Source: Brachynemurus nebulosus
Taxonomy: Eukaryota; Arthropoda; Insecta; Neuroptera; Myrmeleontidae
Assembly (NCBI GenBank): GCA_035578155.1
Contig: JAPWDM010000001.1
Location: 15,230,725-15,294,724 of the forward strand
Reading direction: 5' to 3'
DNA: 64,000 bases
Position numbers and translations under genes: made by a program
In this document: one piece after another, positions 47,915 to 59,152 of the stretch
Numbering within the stretch: position 1 is the first letter of the stretch
Layout: each line of letters opens with the position of its first letter
Notes under the pieces: generated by a model
Database searches by the model: none
The model's input: the letters and a program-made list of their open reading frames with translations, nothing else
What the model was told of the DNA's origin: nothing

Positions 47915-48618
47915 ACCGGAAAGAAGTTGGCGCCGAAATTTGGAAAATCTTTCTGTTTTTTATATGGCTAAATTGCTCATAAATTGCTCCTTTGGAATTA
48001 GTAATTCCTCCACCTGGAACTTAATTACTTAATTAGTTATTTACAAAAAAAAACTTTGACTTTGTTTGATTATTTCTGTTATCAAAATCTTGTCAAATGA
48101 TGCATTTTTATACAATTACTTTATATCAAAAAATTGCTCCCAATTTGCTCCATCTAATTTAAGTTAGTTATTAATTTCTCTGAATAATAATTAAAATATA
48201 TTAAAATAAAAAATATTATGAATTAGGTTATGTAATATTAAAACGTATAGACAATCTATTATACTTTTAAGTCGTTTGCATATATTTAAGGTTAATTGAA
48301 TTTTGACAAGTTAAATAACATTATAAAAAAACAAAATATTTTAATAATTATTCAAAAAAATTAAGATTTAGTTTTTAAATTAAATAGAGCAAACTGGGAG
48401 CAATTTATTGACGTAAAGAAATTATATAAAAAAGTATTATTTTGGGAGATTTTGATAACTTAAATAACGGAAAAAAATTTTTTTCTTTATAAATAACTAA
48501 TTAAATAATTAAGTTTCAGATGGAGCAATTACTGATTTCAAAGGAGCAATTTGGGAGCAATTTAACCATATAAAAAACAAAAAGATTTTTCGACTTTCGG
48601 CGCTAACTTTTTTCCGGT
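47915..48618. mobile_element. Mutator-like (MULE) element, 704 bp, 9-bp duplication
   Basis: A perfect 9-bp direct repeat ATTAGTTCT flanks it (47906-47914 and 48619-48627). Inverted termini of about 140-150 bp begin ACCGGAAAGAAGTTGGCGCC on the left and ACCGGAAAAAAGTTAGCGCC on the reversed right, and continue through TTTTTTATATGG, AAATTGCTCC and AACTTAATTA blocks. The phrase ATTGCTCC / GGAGCAAT recurs several times. Long inverted repeats with a 9-bp duplication point to Mutator. The AT-rich centre has no transposase. The open frame 47766-48032 crosses the left edge and is fortuitous. Confidence 0.9.
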
Positions 48619-48627
48619 ATTAGTTCT

Positions 48628-50484
48628 GTCATTGGTTCTGCTTGTAGTGTCTCGAGACATTTAAATAAAAAGTGTAGAATTTTCGTTAAAATTTTTGAGT
48701 GGTGTGCTTAAACCGAGAATATAACTCAAGGAAGTCGAAGCATTTTAATTTTTGGTTCTAAAAGGTTTCACGTTTTAGAATTTTTTGAACAATTTTTGTT
48801 CCATGTCGGTGTATCTGCCTTTCTACATATCTGTCTGCAGTCGTAAAACCTTCTAACGCGTGTAACTCTGAAGCTACTCAACAGATTTAGATGAAAGTTT
48901 TAAAAGCTATGTACGCTATTCCCTCCATGGCCATTCTGTAAATTTCCGATCAGTAAAAACGTGAAATCTATTGAATGCCGGTAACTGCGACAAATTTTGA
49001 GGGTAGTTAAGGGTTACTTACTTAAAAGGGTTACCATATTCCACGGTAGCTGATTTTTGGTATGGTAAAATACGCAATGCGCTAATAGCTATATTTTCAA
49101 AATTTAATTTGAATTCCGTATTTCTATTACTGATGCTGCAAAGACTTCACACCTAACTACTGACTTCAAATTACAATTATTTTCATATTACAGCTAAAAA
49201 CTTTGATCCAACCATCAAAAATAGGACACCAACATTCGTAACTGGCCCACATTTTGGGGACTGCACTGTATCTACTGTAGTTTGATGTCCTAAAAAAATT
49301 TTTAAAGATGAGACAACACAAAATTGAACGATAATACAAAATACTGCTATTTGACCAAGATTGTCGAATCTATCACATACTATTATACAACACACATATA
49401 CACATACAGGAGGTTCGTGTGAGTGAATATGTAAATGATTAACGTCACATTAGCATATATTAAAATATAAATGAGACCTCAAACAACTTTTAATGAATAA
49501 TTAATTTACTATAAGTAATTAAATAAACACTACATCATATACGTACACATGTACATACGGCAGGCAGGCAATGCGAGCGTATATGGTATGCCTACTTTCA
49601 TTTAAAACCGCACACCGTTTTAAAACAATTAATAAAATGTCATTAAAAATATTACAATTTGTTTTAATGTCTTCATCAACGTGTGATAATGGTTGTAGCG
49701 CATCATACATTAAAATTTTATTGTTGGCAAAACAAAATTTGGTGTTAATTATTTTTAAATTGATTTGTTCGTGTGACTGAAACAATCCAAATTTGTACGC
49801 TGTACATTTGATACATACATATACAAAATGTATGTATCATCATTGTTTTTTTACACAGAATATATTATAATAATCATGTTTTGCTCCATTCTATGCGAGT
49901 AATTAGTTTGTTGATTATTTCTTGAGTACAATTACTGGAACAAATTTGATTACCCATTCAGTAAAAAAAAAAGGAAAATTGTAGAGCCATTTAATTATCT
50001 ATTCATTACGCGAAGAAACACTGAATTTTTTTGTAGCGGTAGTTATTTTTGTTAGAATTTTTTTTTCCCATACGTTCAAATGCTTATGTAAAAAGCAAAA
50101 TTTTTAGTAAAACATCATTGAGTGCATTTAATCAATTAATTATGTAAGTGTAAGTAGCAATTTTGTCCATGGAAGAAAATAAATTCATGGATATCCACAG
50201 TTAACAAAAGGTTGTTGAGAAACATCACTGTCGGTTGAACGCGCCCAATATTTATAGACGGACTGATACGAAAATATTGATGAAAGCAATAAAACCGGAC
50301 AGAAAAAGGAAAAAATTAAATTTTTATGCTGACTGAAAGAAAAATGGGGAATTTTTGTTTTATTTCAATGAATAGCAAATGATGTTAAAAATTTAAAATC
50401 TTGCTTTGTTAGTAAAAAGGTAAAAATGTATTTAAACATGTAAGTATACACAGTTCAAAAACAATTAAGAAACGTTGTTGGAAA
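48628..50484. other. Gene-free stretch; repeat-tail-like text at 48790-48980
   Basis: 48815-48900 reads TATCTGTCTGCAGTCGTAAA, ACGCGTGTAACTCTGAAGCT, then ACTCAACAGATTTAGATGAA, an order common in insect repeat tails and similar to 45415-45600. Two open frames at 49519-49785 (minus) and 49571-49780 (plus) overlap each other and have no recognisable domain. Confidence 0.4.
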
Positions 50485-50622
50485 TAGTATTTTACAATAT
50501 AAGTTCGGTAAGTTGCTTTTACTGATCGAGAAAATGTTGCGAAAACGAGACCCGAAGGGTCGAGTTTTTGCAATTTTCGAGATCAGTAAATGCACTTAAC
50601 GCATCGTGTATTGTATAATATT
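50485..50622. mobile_element. Small inverted-repeat element around ACCCGAAGGGT
   Basis: Imperfect arms of about 62 nt mirror each other: TATTTTACAATATAAG, TTTTACTGATC and GAAAATGTTGC on the left against their complements on the right, with a GACCC-GAAG-GGTC tip at about 50549-50561. It resembles a MITE or a structured RNA hairpin. No target duplication is secure. Confidence 0.6.
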
Positions 50623-51330
50623 TTTTGCACGATCGATTTAAAATAATTAAAGAATAAAAATATGTTAAATAAAAAATAAAATTCGGATAATATAGGTGAA
50701 ATTTATATTTCTATATTATGACATAGAATGCCATGAATAAATATTATAAATATTCATAACAACTAATACTAGTCTTTGTAGTGACAATTGACAACTATAT
50801 TTGTAAATAGTAAATTATGTGTCAATATTTTACTGGTGTGAATGTTTTTCTTGAATTTTCTATTAAAAAATTGAGGAAAATAGTTCATTAAACTATAATA
50901 TTAGTGAGAATAATGAAATTGATGAAGCATTTTATTTTTGGTTGCAAATTTATTCTCGTAAAATGAAAGGAAGATTATGAAACCTACAGAAAATTTTGAT
51001 GATTGAACGACCTTTTGAAATGTCAATAAAATAAGAAGATTAATACCAACAATAATAATAATAATGTGCAAACTAGTGAAAATTTTAATATTAATCGATT
51101 TATTTTCCTAATTGTTCAAATTGTACTTTTAATTGCAATATAAATAAATAAATACAATCATTTTTGAGCTAATTTCACTTACCACACTCCTATTCACTTA
51201 CCACGCATCTATTTCACTTACCGCACTGTTATTTTTTGGATATAAACAAACGTTCGGGAAATGTGACTTACCAGCATTGTCAACAGCATCGATAAATGCA
51301 TGAAAATACACGATCGTGCAAAAAATATAT
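50619..51330. other. Possible element bounded by ATTTTTTGCACGATCG inverted pair
   Basis: ATATTTTTTGCACGATCG near 50619-50636 is inverted near 51308-51325 (CGATCGTGCAAAAAATAT). The pair is 17-18 bp and unlikely by chance, but no target duplication is clear and the left copy adjoins the hairpin element just described. Could be a DNA transposon of about 0.7 kb or two members of one repeat. Confidence 0.4.
51171..51272 (-). repeat. Tandem GGTAAGTGAA units
   Basis: On the minus strand GGTAAGTGAA occurs at 51213-51222, 51193-51202 and 51174-51183 in units of 19-20 bp, and GGTAAGTCAC at 51263-51272. The unit also shares a GTGCG / GTGTG lead. It is a short tandem array whose core matches the 5' splice-site consensus. 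Confidence 0.7.
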
Positions 51331-53353
51331 TAACTCTTGGAAAGCATGACCAAAGATTCAAAAATAAAATAAAGATATACAACTTACAAAATCGCAATTT
51401 AGTCACAAAAAAAAATTCCAAAAATCGCAGATTTTTACTTTAATTTATTGCACACAACAACAATCTACAATAATAGCCTACCACTGAATTTGCAACTTCA
51501 AACTTGTTCAAAATCTCTAAGGAGTAAGGATTAAATTCATGCTTTAATTATTAGTCGTTTAGAAAACATGTACCTACATAAATTCATGAGTATACTTTTA
51601 GTGTATAATGAAGCAAACTTTAAGAATGATTAGAATATTTAATTCATATTTTCAAAATAAAAGTTGGGAAAGCAATAAAAACTCAATTAGAATTCTATAA
51701 ACGTAAAAACATTTTTTAAAAATTAAATTTGGAACTCAATTTTAATCTTTATCCATGAAACATCTTTAAGACCGTATATAGTCATTGTTTATGACAACAG
51801 AGATTCTGGTTGAATTTTATAGGTACCAAAATTTGAAGTACCCATTAGTCATTATTGACAATCAGAATATAAATTGTTTTTAATTTGTATTAACGTTTAA
51901 AATAAGTAGAATCCGCGAGTATTCAACTTTCAAGTTAATGTTAGTTAAGCCTAGTTTACATGAACTTAACATTTACCACTAAATACTGTCTTTAGGTACA
52001 GGCTTCAGCACTACTTGGTAAAATGTTTTCATTACGATTTGAAAAAAAAATTAAACTGTTTTAATGTTGTTTAAACAAAAATAAATATATGTATGTATTT
52101 CTCTGTCTGTGTCGTACTTAATTGTTTTTCTTCAAAGCTATTTTTGTACGGATTGTTAACCAGCTATTTTTACACAGGCAAAATATTTTCAAAATTGTAT
52201 GTTACTAATTGTCTGTTTAGAAACAAAAATACATTGCCACTGAAATACGAAGAATTTTTTTTTTAAATAAGTCAAGGTAATCAGTACACACAGTTATTTT
52301 TATCAGACGAAAACAGAGTGGGTTAGTTTTATCAAAATTAATTTAATTTGGGACAATTTACTGATAATTGTTTAGTTAGTATTTGTCAATATCATTATTT
52401 TTTTAAGTTTCTTACGAAACTTACAAAACTACACACTTTGCGAGAAATATTTCGGTATCACATTTGATAATAATTGTCCATGTAAAACGTTTTTCGTAAT
52501 GTAGTGTTTACGAGTCTTACCAATTTACACTTATTTAAATTCTTTTATTGATCCACATTGAAATAAAAATTTATTGCAACATTAAAACGTAGTTCATTGA
52601 ACTTGAAGAAATTTTTCAAGAAATTATTGATTTTTTTTTCTGAAATGTAACCAAAATAGAATTTAAAAATTTCGCCCAGTGCGTGTTTGACACACAAGAA
52701 ATTAGAGTTTTTCAGCAGCTAAAAACATTCGGATATAGTTTCTACGGTTTATCATAAAAAGAGAAGAGGTGTGTCAGTAGTAGCAAAAGAAATATACAGA
52801 GTAGTAACTTTGTATTTACTAATTACAGAGAATTAAATTCTTGATACAAGATATGAACATTTTTCAAGTTTTAAATGAGCTTCACAAAAATATTCTATGT
52901 TGCTCTATGATTAAAATAACAGTACTTATGTGGACTAAAGTGTAAAAGGAGGATCAATTGTTCCTGTGTTCAGGTTCAATTGTAACACGCATTACTTTGT
53001 TACATTTACATGTTAATTATTGTAATTAATTCAGTCTTCTCAATAGTTCTTTGAGTGAGTAATATGACAAATACAACAGTCTCTGGCAACAAATATTGTT
53101 TTTCATTTCATTCTTCTTTGATTCACTAGCGAAAATTTCGTTGCTATCTCTGTAAATTACGGACATTGGTCAGACGAAATAATTTTAATTGAGTGTTATT
53201 TTATCAAATACTAGTTAGCATCCATATTATTTCAAAATTCTGGTACCCACGGCTGAAAAATTACAGGGGAGCGGACGATAAAAAAAAAGTTGACTTTGAA
53301 GTTCGATATTTCGCAAACGGAATTTGAAAATGAAAAATAGTAAAAAAAAAAAA
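51331..53353. other. AT-rich stretch without recognised feature
   Basis: No gene, structured RNA or transposon ends recognised. Confidence 0.5.
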
Positions 53354-53399
53354 CTCGATATAGTATGTGAAAATACCTCGATGTAGTATGTGAAAAAAA
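53354..53399. repeat. 23-bp tandem duplication CTCGATRTAGTATGTGAAAA
   Basis: Two adjacent units differ by an A/G change and the last few bases. The duplication lies after an A-run inside decayed repeat-like text (ATATTTCGCAAACGGAATTT). Confidence 0.85.
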
Positions 53400-55585
53400 T
53401 TTTATTCTCACTCCCTTTATTTTGCCGAGATTTTTACTTTGGAACCCTAAAAAACTTAAAAATGTGGTTAACATTTGGAAAAAATTGCAATTTAAGCAGA
53501 ATTATCAAATACTTATCTAAATTTGCGGATGCTTCATACTATGGAGAAAAGTAGAAGGGGCCAATTTCTCTGAAACCTATTGAATAATGGAAAGTTTTAA
53601 AGCGATTGATTAAAAAACTTCTCAAGTTTCATTGTGAATATTAATATTTTTTTTTAAATATGTAATGAAAATCATCAACAATACCAAGCTGTAGCTGAGT
53701 GGAATGTTTATCTTGAAAATTCTAATTGAAAATTGATGAAATATCATTACCGTTAATTTATTTAAAATAATGCGATGGGCAAGAAACCGGTAGAATGTTC
53801 ATATAATATACTAACATTGCTCATAATGTAAAACAACGCTCAATATAGTGTATAAATTTTATTTTATTTCTCAATGGACCCCCAACCGATTCATAAGTTG
53901 TCACATACATACAACAAGTGTGTGCAAGTTGTCGTTGTCCAATGAAAAAAAGGAATTTTTTTTCGACGAGATGATACACAATGAAATATTATAGCGCGAT
54001 TCAATTGAATTGGATACAACGGCAAAAACGCGTATGAACGTTTAAACTGACTACAGCGGTCTACAGTTTAGAAATATGCGTAGGTCCGGAAGTGATGAAA
54101 CATACTGTCTTATTGGTAATGCTCCCAATACTGTATTAGAATTTATTTCGTCAAAAAACCAGTTTTTCTCTATGACTTTTTATTTATCACGTTAAATTTT
54201 GATTTAAAAAATTCATGAATTTCTACTTTACGAGTACAAATGAATAAAATAACTTGTACTATATTTGTACACCCACGTTTTTTCATGATTTGCTCTGATT
54301 GTGTCTGTCTGTTTAATCGTTAGTAGACTAACACGTGTTTCTATAAAAGTGCACCCCTCACGCAAACTGTAATATTTAATTACTGATAAGCACGGAACAT
54401 TAACTTTGAAAGTGTTGAAAAATATTTCAGTTTTGTATATTACCTATTTAATAATACATAATTTGTAATTGGACTTATAAAAGTTGGATTTGTATAAATT
54501 GAAACTTAGTTAGGTATTTATATATGACCATTTTATTTTTGAGCTTTCCATCATGCTTTGTTTAATCTAATGTTGTCAGATTTTAAGTTACTAATTCTGT
54601 TATATCAACTGCCCAAATTGGTATAACTTGAAGCGTTTATTACAAGTATATTTTTGTATACTGTAATTCGACGTGTAAGCGGTTAGCGAAAATGATGTTA
54701 TAAAAGTGAGTTCGAAATATAAGAAAAATGTCACGTTACTTTTTATTTTAATTAGAAGAGTCTGCCAATATTCGGAGCGTTAAGGAGCGAAGCACACTGA
54801 AGTTAAAGCGATGCACACGATATTTTTTATAAGTTTAACGTTAGCACTACAATTAACGGTTAACAAATTATTAATTCAAATTAAGGCGTTTTAACACAAA
54901 GCGAAAAGCGGTTACAAAAGCACTTTAGCGGATTAGCATAAATGCACTATGTTAACAAAAACAAATGCGATTTTACATAATGGCGATTTAACATAATAGT
55001 CTCAATACATTGTGTTCAATGATTGACTGCATACACACTCCTGCTACTGAACACGTAGCGAGTGGAAGGGATTTGGGTGGGGTGGTTACGCTCGAAAATT
55101 CTAAAGAACGATCTATTACGATTACATTAACACAGTGATAACATTTATGTATTGCCAATTGCATAAGTATTAAAATGGACACATAATTAATGAAGAAATT
55201 AATTTTTGTTTCAACAACGCATCCCTTAATCATTTTTAAACAGTCCAAACAAAATTTTTAATTGGCCGAATCGACATAAAACTTGCGGAAACAGAATTTT
55301 TCTGTTTTCAATTTTAACTGGTTTTCATCATTTATTTTTTGTAGCATCGATTAACGACGCTCGAAATTATCGATTACAACTTTTAATCCACATTCCTTAT
55401 TACGGCCATATATCTATGGCGCCAAATAATAAAACTGATTTTTGGGAATACGAATCGGTATTTTCTTTAAGAGGTCCATGTGAATGTATTTTAAAGTCAT
55501 TATTACGAAAAAGAATATGAACTGGTAATTTAAAGCCAAGTTCACATATAAACGGTAAATTAACCCGGATTTTGAATAATAAGTG
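53400..55585. other. Gene-free stretch
   Basis: 54770-54980 contains many loosely repeated GCG-TTAACA phrases (for example GCGTTTTAACACA, GCGATTTAACATA), a degenerate pattern of uncertain origin. No gene recognised; the open frame 54988-55248 (minus) shows no domain. Confidence 0.4.
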
Positions 55586-55616
55586 CAGTAGAACGCCGAT
55601 TATCCGAACGTTAATC
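55586..55616. mobile_element. pogo/Tigger-like terminal relic
   Basis: CAGTAGAACGCCGATTATCC followed by GAACGTTAAT has the form of pogo/Tigger-type termini (CAGTnnAACC-TCGATTATCCGAAC in many animals). The expected TA is not next to it and a matching right end was not found; GGATTATTCGAACCACC near 55871 may be a subterminal remnant. The call rests on this one motif. Confidence 0.35.
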
Positions 55617-55619
55617 AAC

Positions 55620-58523
55620 AGAAACGTCAACGAATGTTACGATGAGAATGAAAGTGATTTTCTTAACCGGTTCTTACCCCTCCCGATTTTGCTTAGCACT
55701 CCCATTCATTCCCATTCTCGTAAATTTTCACTCCCGCCCATTTTAAGAAAATTATTGCCAGCTGAATTCGCCGAAGCCTAAAAGCATTCTTAAAACTCTC
55801 AGTCTGATTCTCATTTCTAGTTGTGAGTCTTTAGAGAATACTTTTTGAACGGTTTTCTCAGGTCTTGCTGGATTATTCGAACCACCCTAGGTCCCAACTA
55901 TTTCGCTTAATCATTAACTTACTGTGTGATTGCGCATATTACTGTTACCTAAAAATACTTTATCAATGCTACAGTGTGAACGGAACTATAATGTGAATTT
56001 AAAATTTTTATGTTAAAAGGCTCTAAGTGATCTTTAAACTTTGAATTTATTTTTATACGTCCAAATTTTATTACATTACATCACATTCTAGTTTATGTAC
56101 TATTTTCATGTATATAATATTAAACTTAAACATACATAAAACACATACAAATATGAGCTAAACAAGTACTTACTTACATCTCCAGTGCGGCCTATTTTAT
56201 TTTGAAACAGGTCAAAATCATTAGAGAAGATTCATATGCCACTGTCGCGATAAATCAGTTTTATATTATTATCCAAGTTATTTTTGAATTTGTCCGAAAC
56301 GTTCTGTGGATATTAATTAGCCACGACTATATTATACAATAAATACAAATATATAATATGTACACATATACATGCGCGAGATATAAAATTATACTGATAG
56401 TCTCATATTTCTTTACACAGCATCCATTGGTGAGCAAGTTCAAACTTGCATTTAATGAAAGCGTATTAAGAATTTAACCAAATGTTTTAAACACTTGCTA
56501 AGCAGGTTCTTTTTTTTTGGGCCACGTCGTCATAATTTGTTGATAGAGCACCACCATATCCTTCACGATTTTCACAGATTAGTTCTCACGCGGAGTGATT
56601 TTTTTTGGCGTGTCATTGATAAATCAACGAAAATATGTACGAAATTAGAGTAAAATGTAATTATTTTTCCGGTCACAATATACAAATGTATATTATGTAG
56701 TCGTTTTAATTACTTGCTATATTAGTAAATGTTGGGCAATTAAATATTTTTTTGCTCAGATCTCTGATTGAAATCTAGTGAATTTTTTTTTTTTTGGTAG
56801 TAATGAATAAAGCGGTTTATGCACGGAAGTGAATTAGTTATGAATGTACATTTTAATATATTGTTATTTTATTGCTATTGCAGTTATTTTTAATTTACAT
56901 AATTCCCATGATATTGAAAAATTGCTATTATACAACGAAATTAAAAAAAAAAAAATGTAACTCGAACACCCTATACAGTGTCTGAATACTACCTAGTACC
57001 TACATATTTATAGCACATCTCCCAATATTTGGTTCCCTAGGATCTTAGTAGTTTTCTTCCGAGCGAGATTTCAAATCATTCCTTACAAATAATGCCACTT
57101 TCAACGATGCCATACGCAAATACCAAAAATTGACAAAAATTTGACAAATTGGTTATAAATAAAGCTACACGTATTAAACAACAAAAATTAATTTTTTTTT
57201 ATCTCTGGCATTATTTAGAAGTAATCGAAGAAAATGTGACAGTGAAGAGCGCGGAGCTACTGTGGTAGTATAGCTTTCCACGAATTTTACTCCCCAAGTG
57301 GAAACAATTTGGTATTCCTTGAGAACTTTTTCAACTGTATTTTATTTTGAATTTAATAAGGCGTTGCTATTGTAATACCAAATTTCAAAAATTATATTTT
57401 AAGTATTGAAATCCTTAGGATGAATTGTTGCTGATGTTTAGATATGTATCCAAAACGAAATATTGTCGAGATACCAAATAAAGCGTAAAATATAGTTCAT
57501 TTTACGGTAGAATTGATAACGGTCACGTTTATTTAATTTAAACTTCTAATAGGAACCATTTGGAGTAATGTGATCAATGGTCTGTAATTCTGTATAACCT
57601 AAGTTTTTAACCCAAGACCCATTTTTATACTTTATAAGTGGTGTAGGGCATAAATTTCGAAGATATATGTATGTTTAAAACCGTCTTTTTAAAGGTAAAA
57701 TGTTGATATTAAGTTGGAATTGTGAAGGGAAACTATAGAAAACCTTTATGAATACCGCCGGTTGCGAAATTTGAACAGTCAACCCATAACAGACCAATTT
57801 TCAAAGCTTTAACGCATTTCATCAATGGAAAAAGCAATGATAGAATTTGCACTGTAGTCTCAATTATATTTTATATTTCTTTGCCCCCGAAAAGGTCTTA
57901 ATCATCAATTTATCAAGGAGCAATTCAATTACAAGTAGATTAATAACTTAATAAGAATACAAATAAGATAGTGAAAGGATTCAAATTGGAACAATTCATA
58001 TTGTCTTTGATATTAATGCACCAGACTTCTTGTTAACACGTACATATATATTGGTTTCATGGTCTTTGTTTCATATTCATTAAAGCGATTTTTTTATAAA
58101 GATATATTGCTCAATAAGATACTATCATCCATATTGTTATAGCCGGTTAAAAATAAAATATTTAATCCAATTAAAAGCCAAATAAAAAAGTTTGTTTTTA
58201 TTCTTTAAACTAATTAATTTTTTTACAAAAATCGTATAGAATGTGTCCAATATACCCGTCTACCAGTTTGCTTTGTGAATGTCGTACTGCTGCATACGTA
58301 TCAGTGATGATATCGTCATTCAGCAGAGTTGGCCAGTTTGGTCCAGGTATTTTTAAATCGTATAGTCTGCTAAAATTATTTTAATTATAATTGTCGATTA
58401 TAAAAATCAAGAATTCCTTTATTTCCTTTTTTATTTTGTTATTTTCGCTTATATACTCAAATACCTGTTTGATCTTTTTCAAAAATAAAATTACTTCATT
58501 CATTTTCGGGTCCAATTAATGAA
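55620..58523. other. Gene-free stretch
   Basis: AT-rich, with short homopolymers (A-run near 56943, T-runs near 56789 and 57192). No transposon ends, exon or RNA gene recognised. Confidence 0.5.
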
Positions 58524-58858
58524 TACTAAAATACCCCTGTCGCAGCATACTGCATAACATAGCGAATTTCCGTTTATAAAAATTAGTTTTTCTCGGAAAC
58601 TAGTTGACATAGAAAAAAAGTTTAAAGACCTTTTTTATGTAATTTTTTCTTCTCTTTTAAATGGTGTAAAAAAATTTCGCAAAAATTTTTGAATAAGTGG
58701 AAATTTTGGCAAAAAACTAATTTTTTGCAAGAACAAAATCCATATTCCTGGCATCCGACGTGTCTGGCTGACGAACTCATCCAAGCGTTTAGGACTTCTA
58801 ATGTTCTCACCAAGTTTCGTAAAAATTGGATACTTCGTTCGAGAGTTATCGCGCGGAC

Positions 58859-58861
<3 letters not shown>

Positions 58862-58922
<61 letters not shown>
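58862..58922. repeat. (TA)n microsatellite
   Basis: About 30 uninterrupted TA units directly after the ATCGCGCGGACAT block of the R1 repeat. Length is likely variable between individuals. Confidence 0.95.
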
Positions 58923-58926
<4 letters not shown>

Positions 58927-58961
58927 TTGAGGTTCCTAGAAACCGAAAATAATATTCACTA

Positions 58962-58966
<5 letters not shown>

Positions 58967-59031
<65 letters not shown>
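58967..59031. repeat. (TA)n microsatellite
   Basis: About 32 TA units forming the centre of the 43-nt inverted repeat. Together they make a cruciform-prone site. Confidence 0.95.
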
Positions 59032-59033
<2 letters not shown>

Positions 59034-59152
59034 TTTAGTGAATATTATTTTCGGTTTCTAGGAACCTCAAAACAAATTTCTGCCATAGTGCCGGGCTCAG
59101 GTCGCGTCATGACAGTGGCTGTAATAGCTGAATTCCATTCTGGAAATTCGCT

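Larger units (their letters stand above)
58524..59152 (+). repeat. Dispersed repeat family R1, copy 3, with TA microsatellites
   Basis: Blocks CATAACATAGCGAATTTCC, TTCCTGGCATCCGACGTG, CTGGCTGACGAACTC, CCTAGAAACCGAAAATAAT, TCAGGTCGCGTCATGAC and GTAATAGCTGAATTCC match the copies at 12590-13032 (reversed) and 24078-24418. This is the longest copy. It contains two TA tracts, and the segment between them is an inverted duplicate of the segment after the second tract (58922-58964 against 59033-59075, 43 nt exact). The 87-codon open frame 58689-58952 simply runs into the TA tract (alternating Ile-Tyr). Confidence 0.8.

Noticed and set aside
55864..55890. tRNA-like B-box candidate (ATTCGAACC) near 55876
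   Set aside because: No A-box, no cloverleaf arms; better explained as a pogo-type subterminal remnant.
58689..58952. 87-codon frame ending in alternating Ile-Tyr
   Set aside because: Read-through of a TA microsatellite inside a dispersed repeat.
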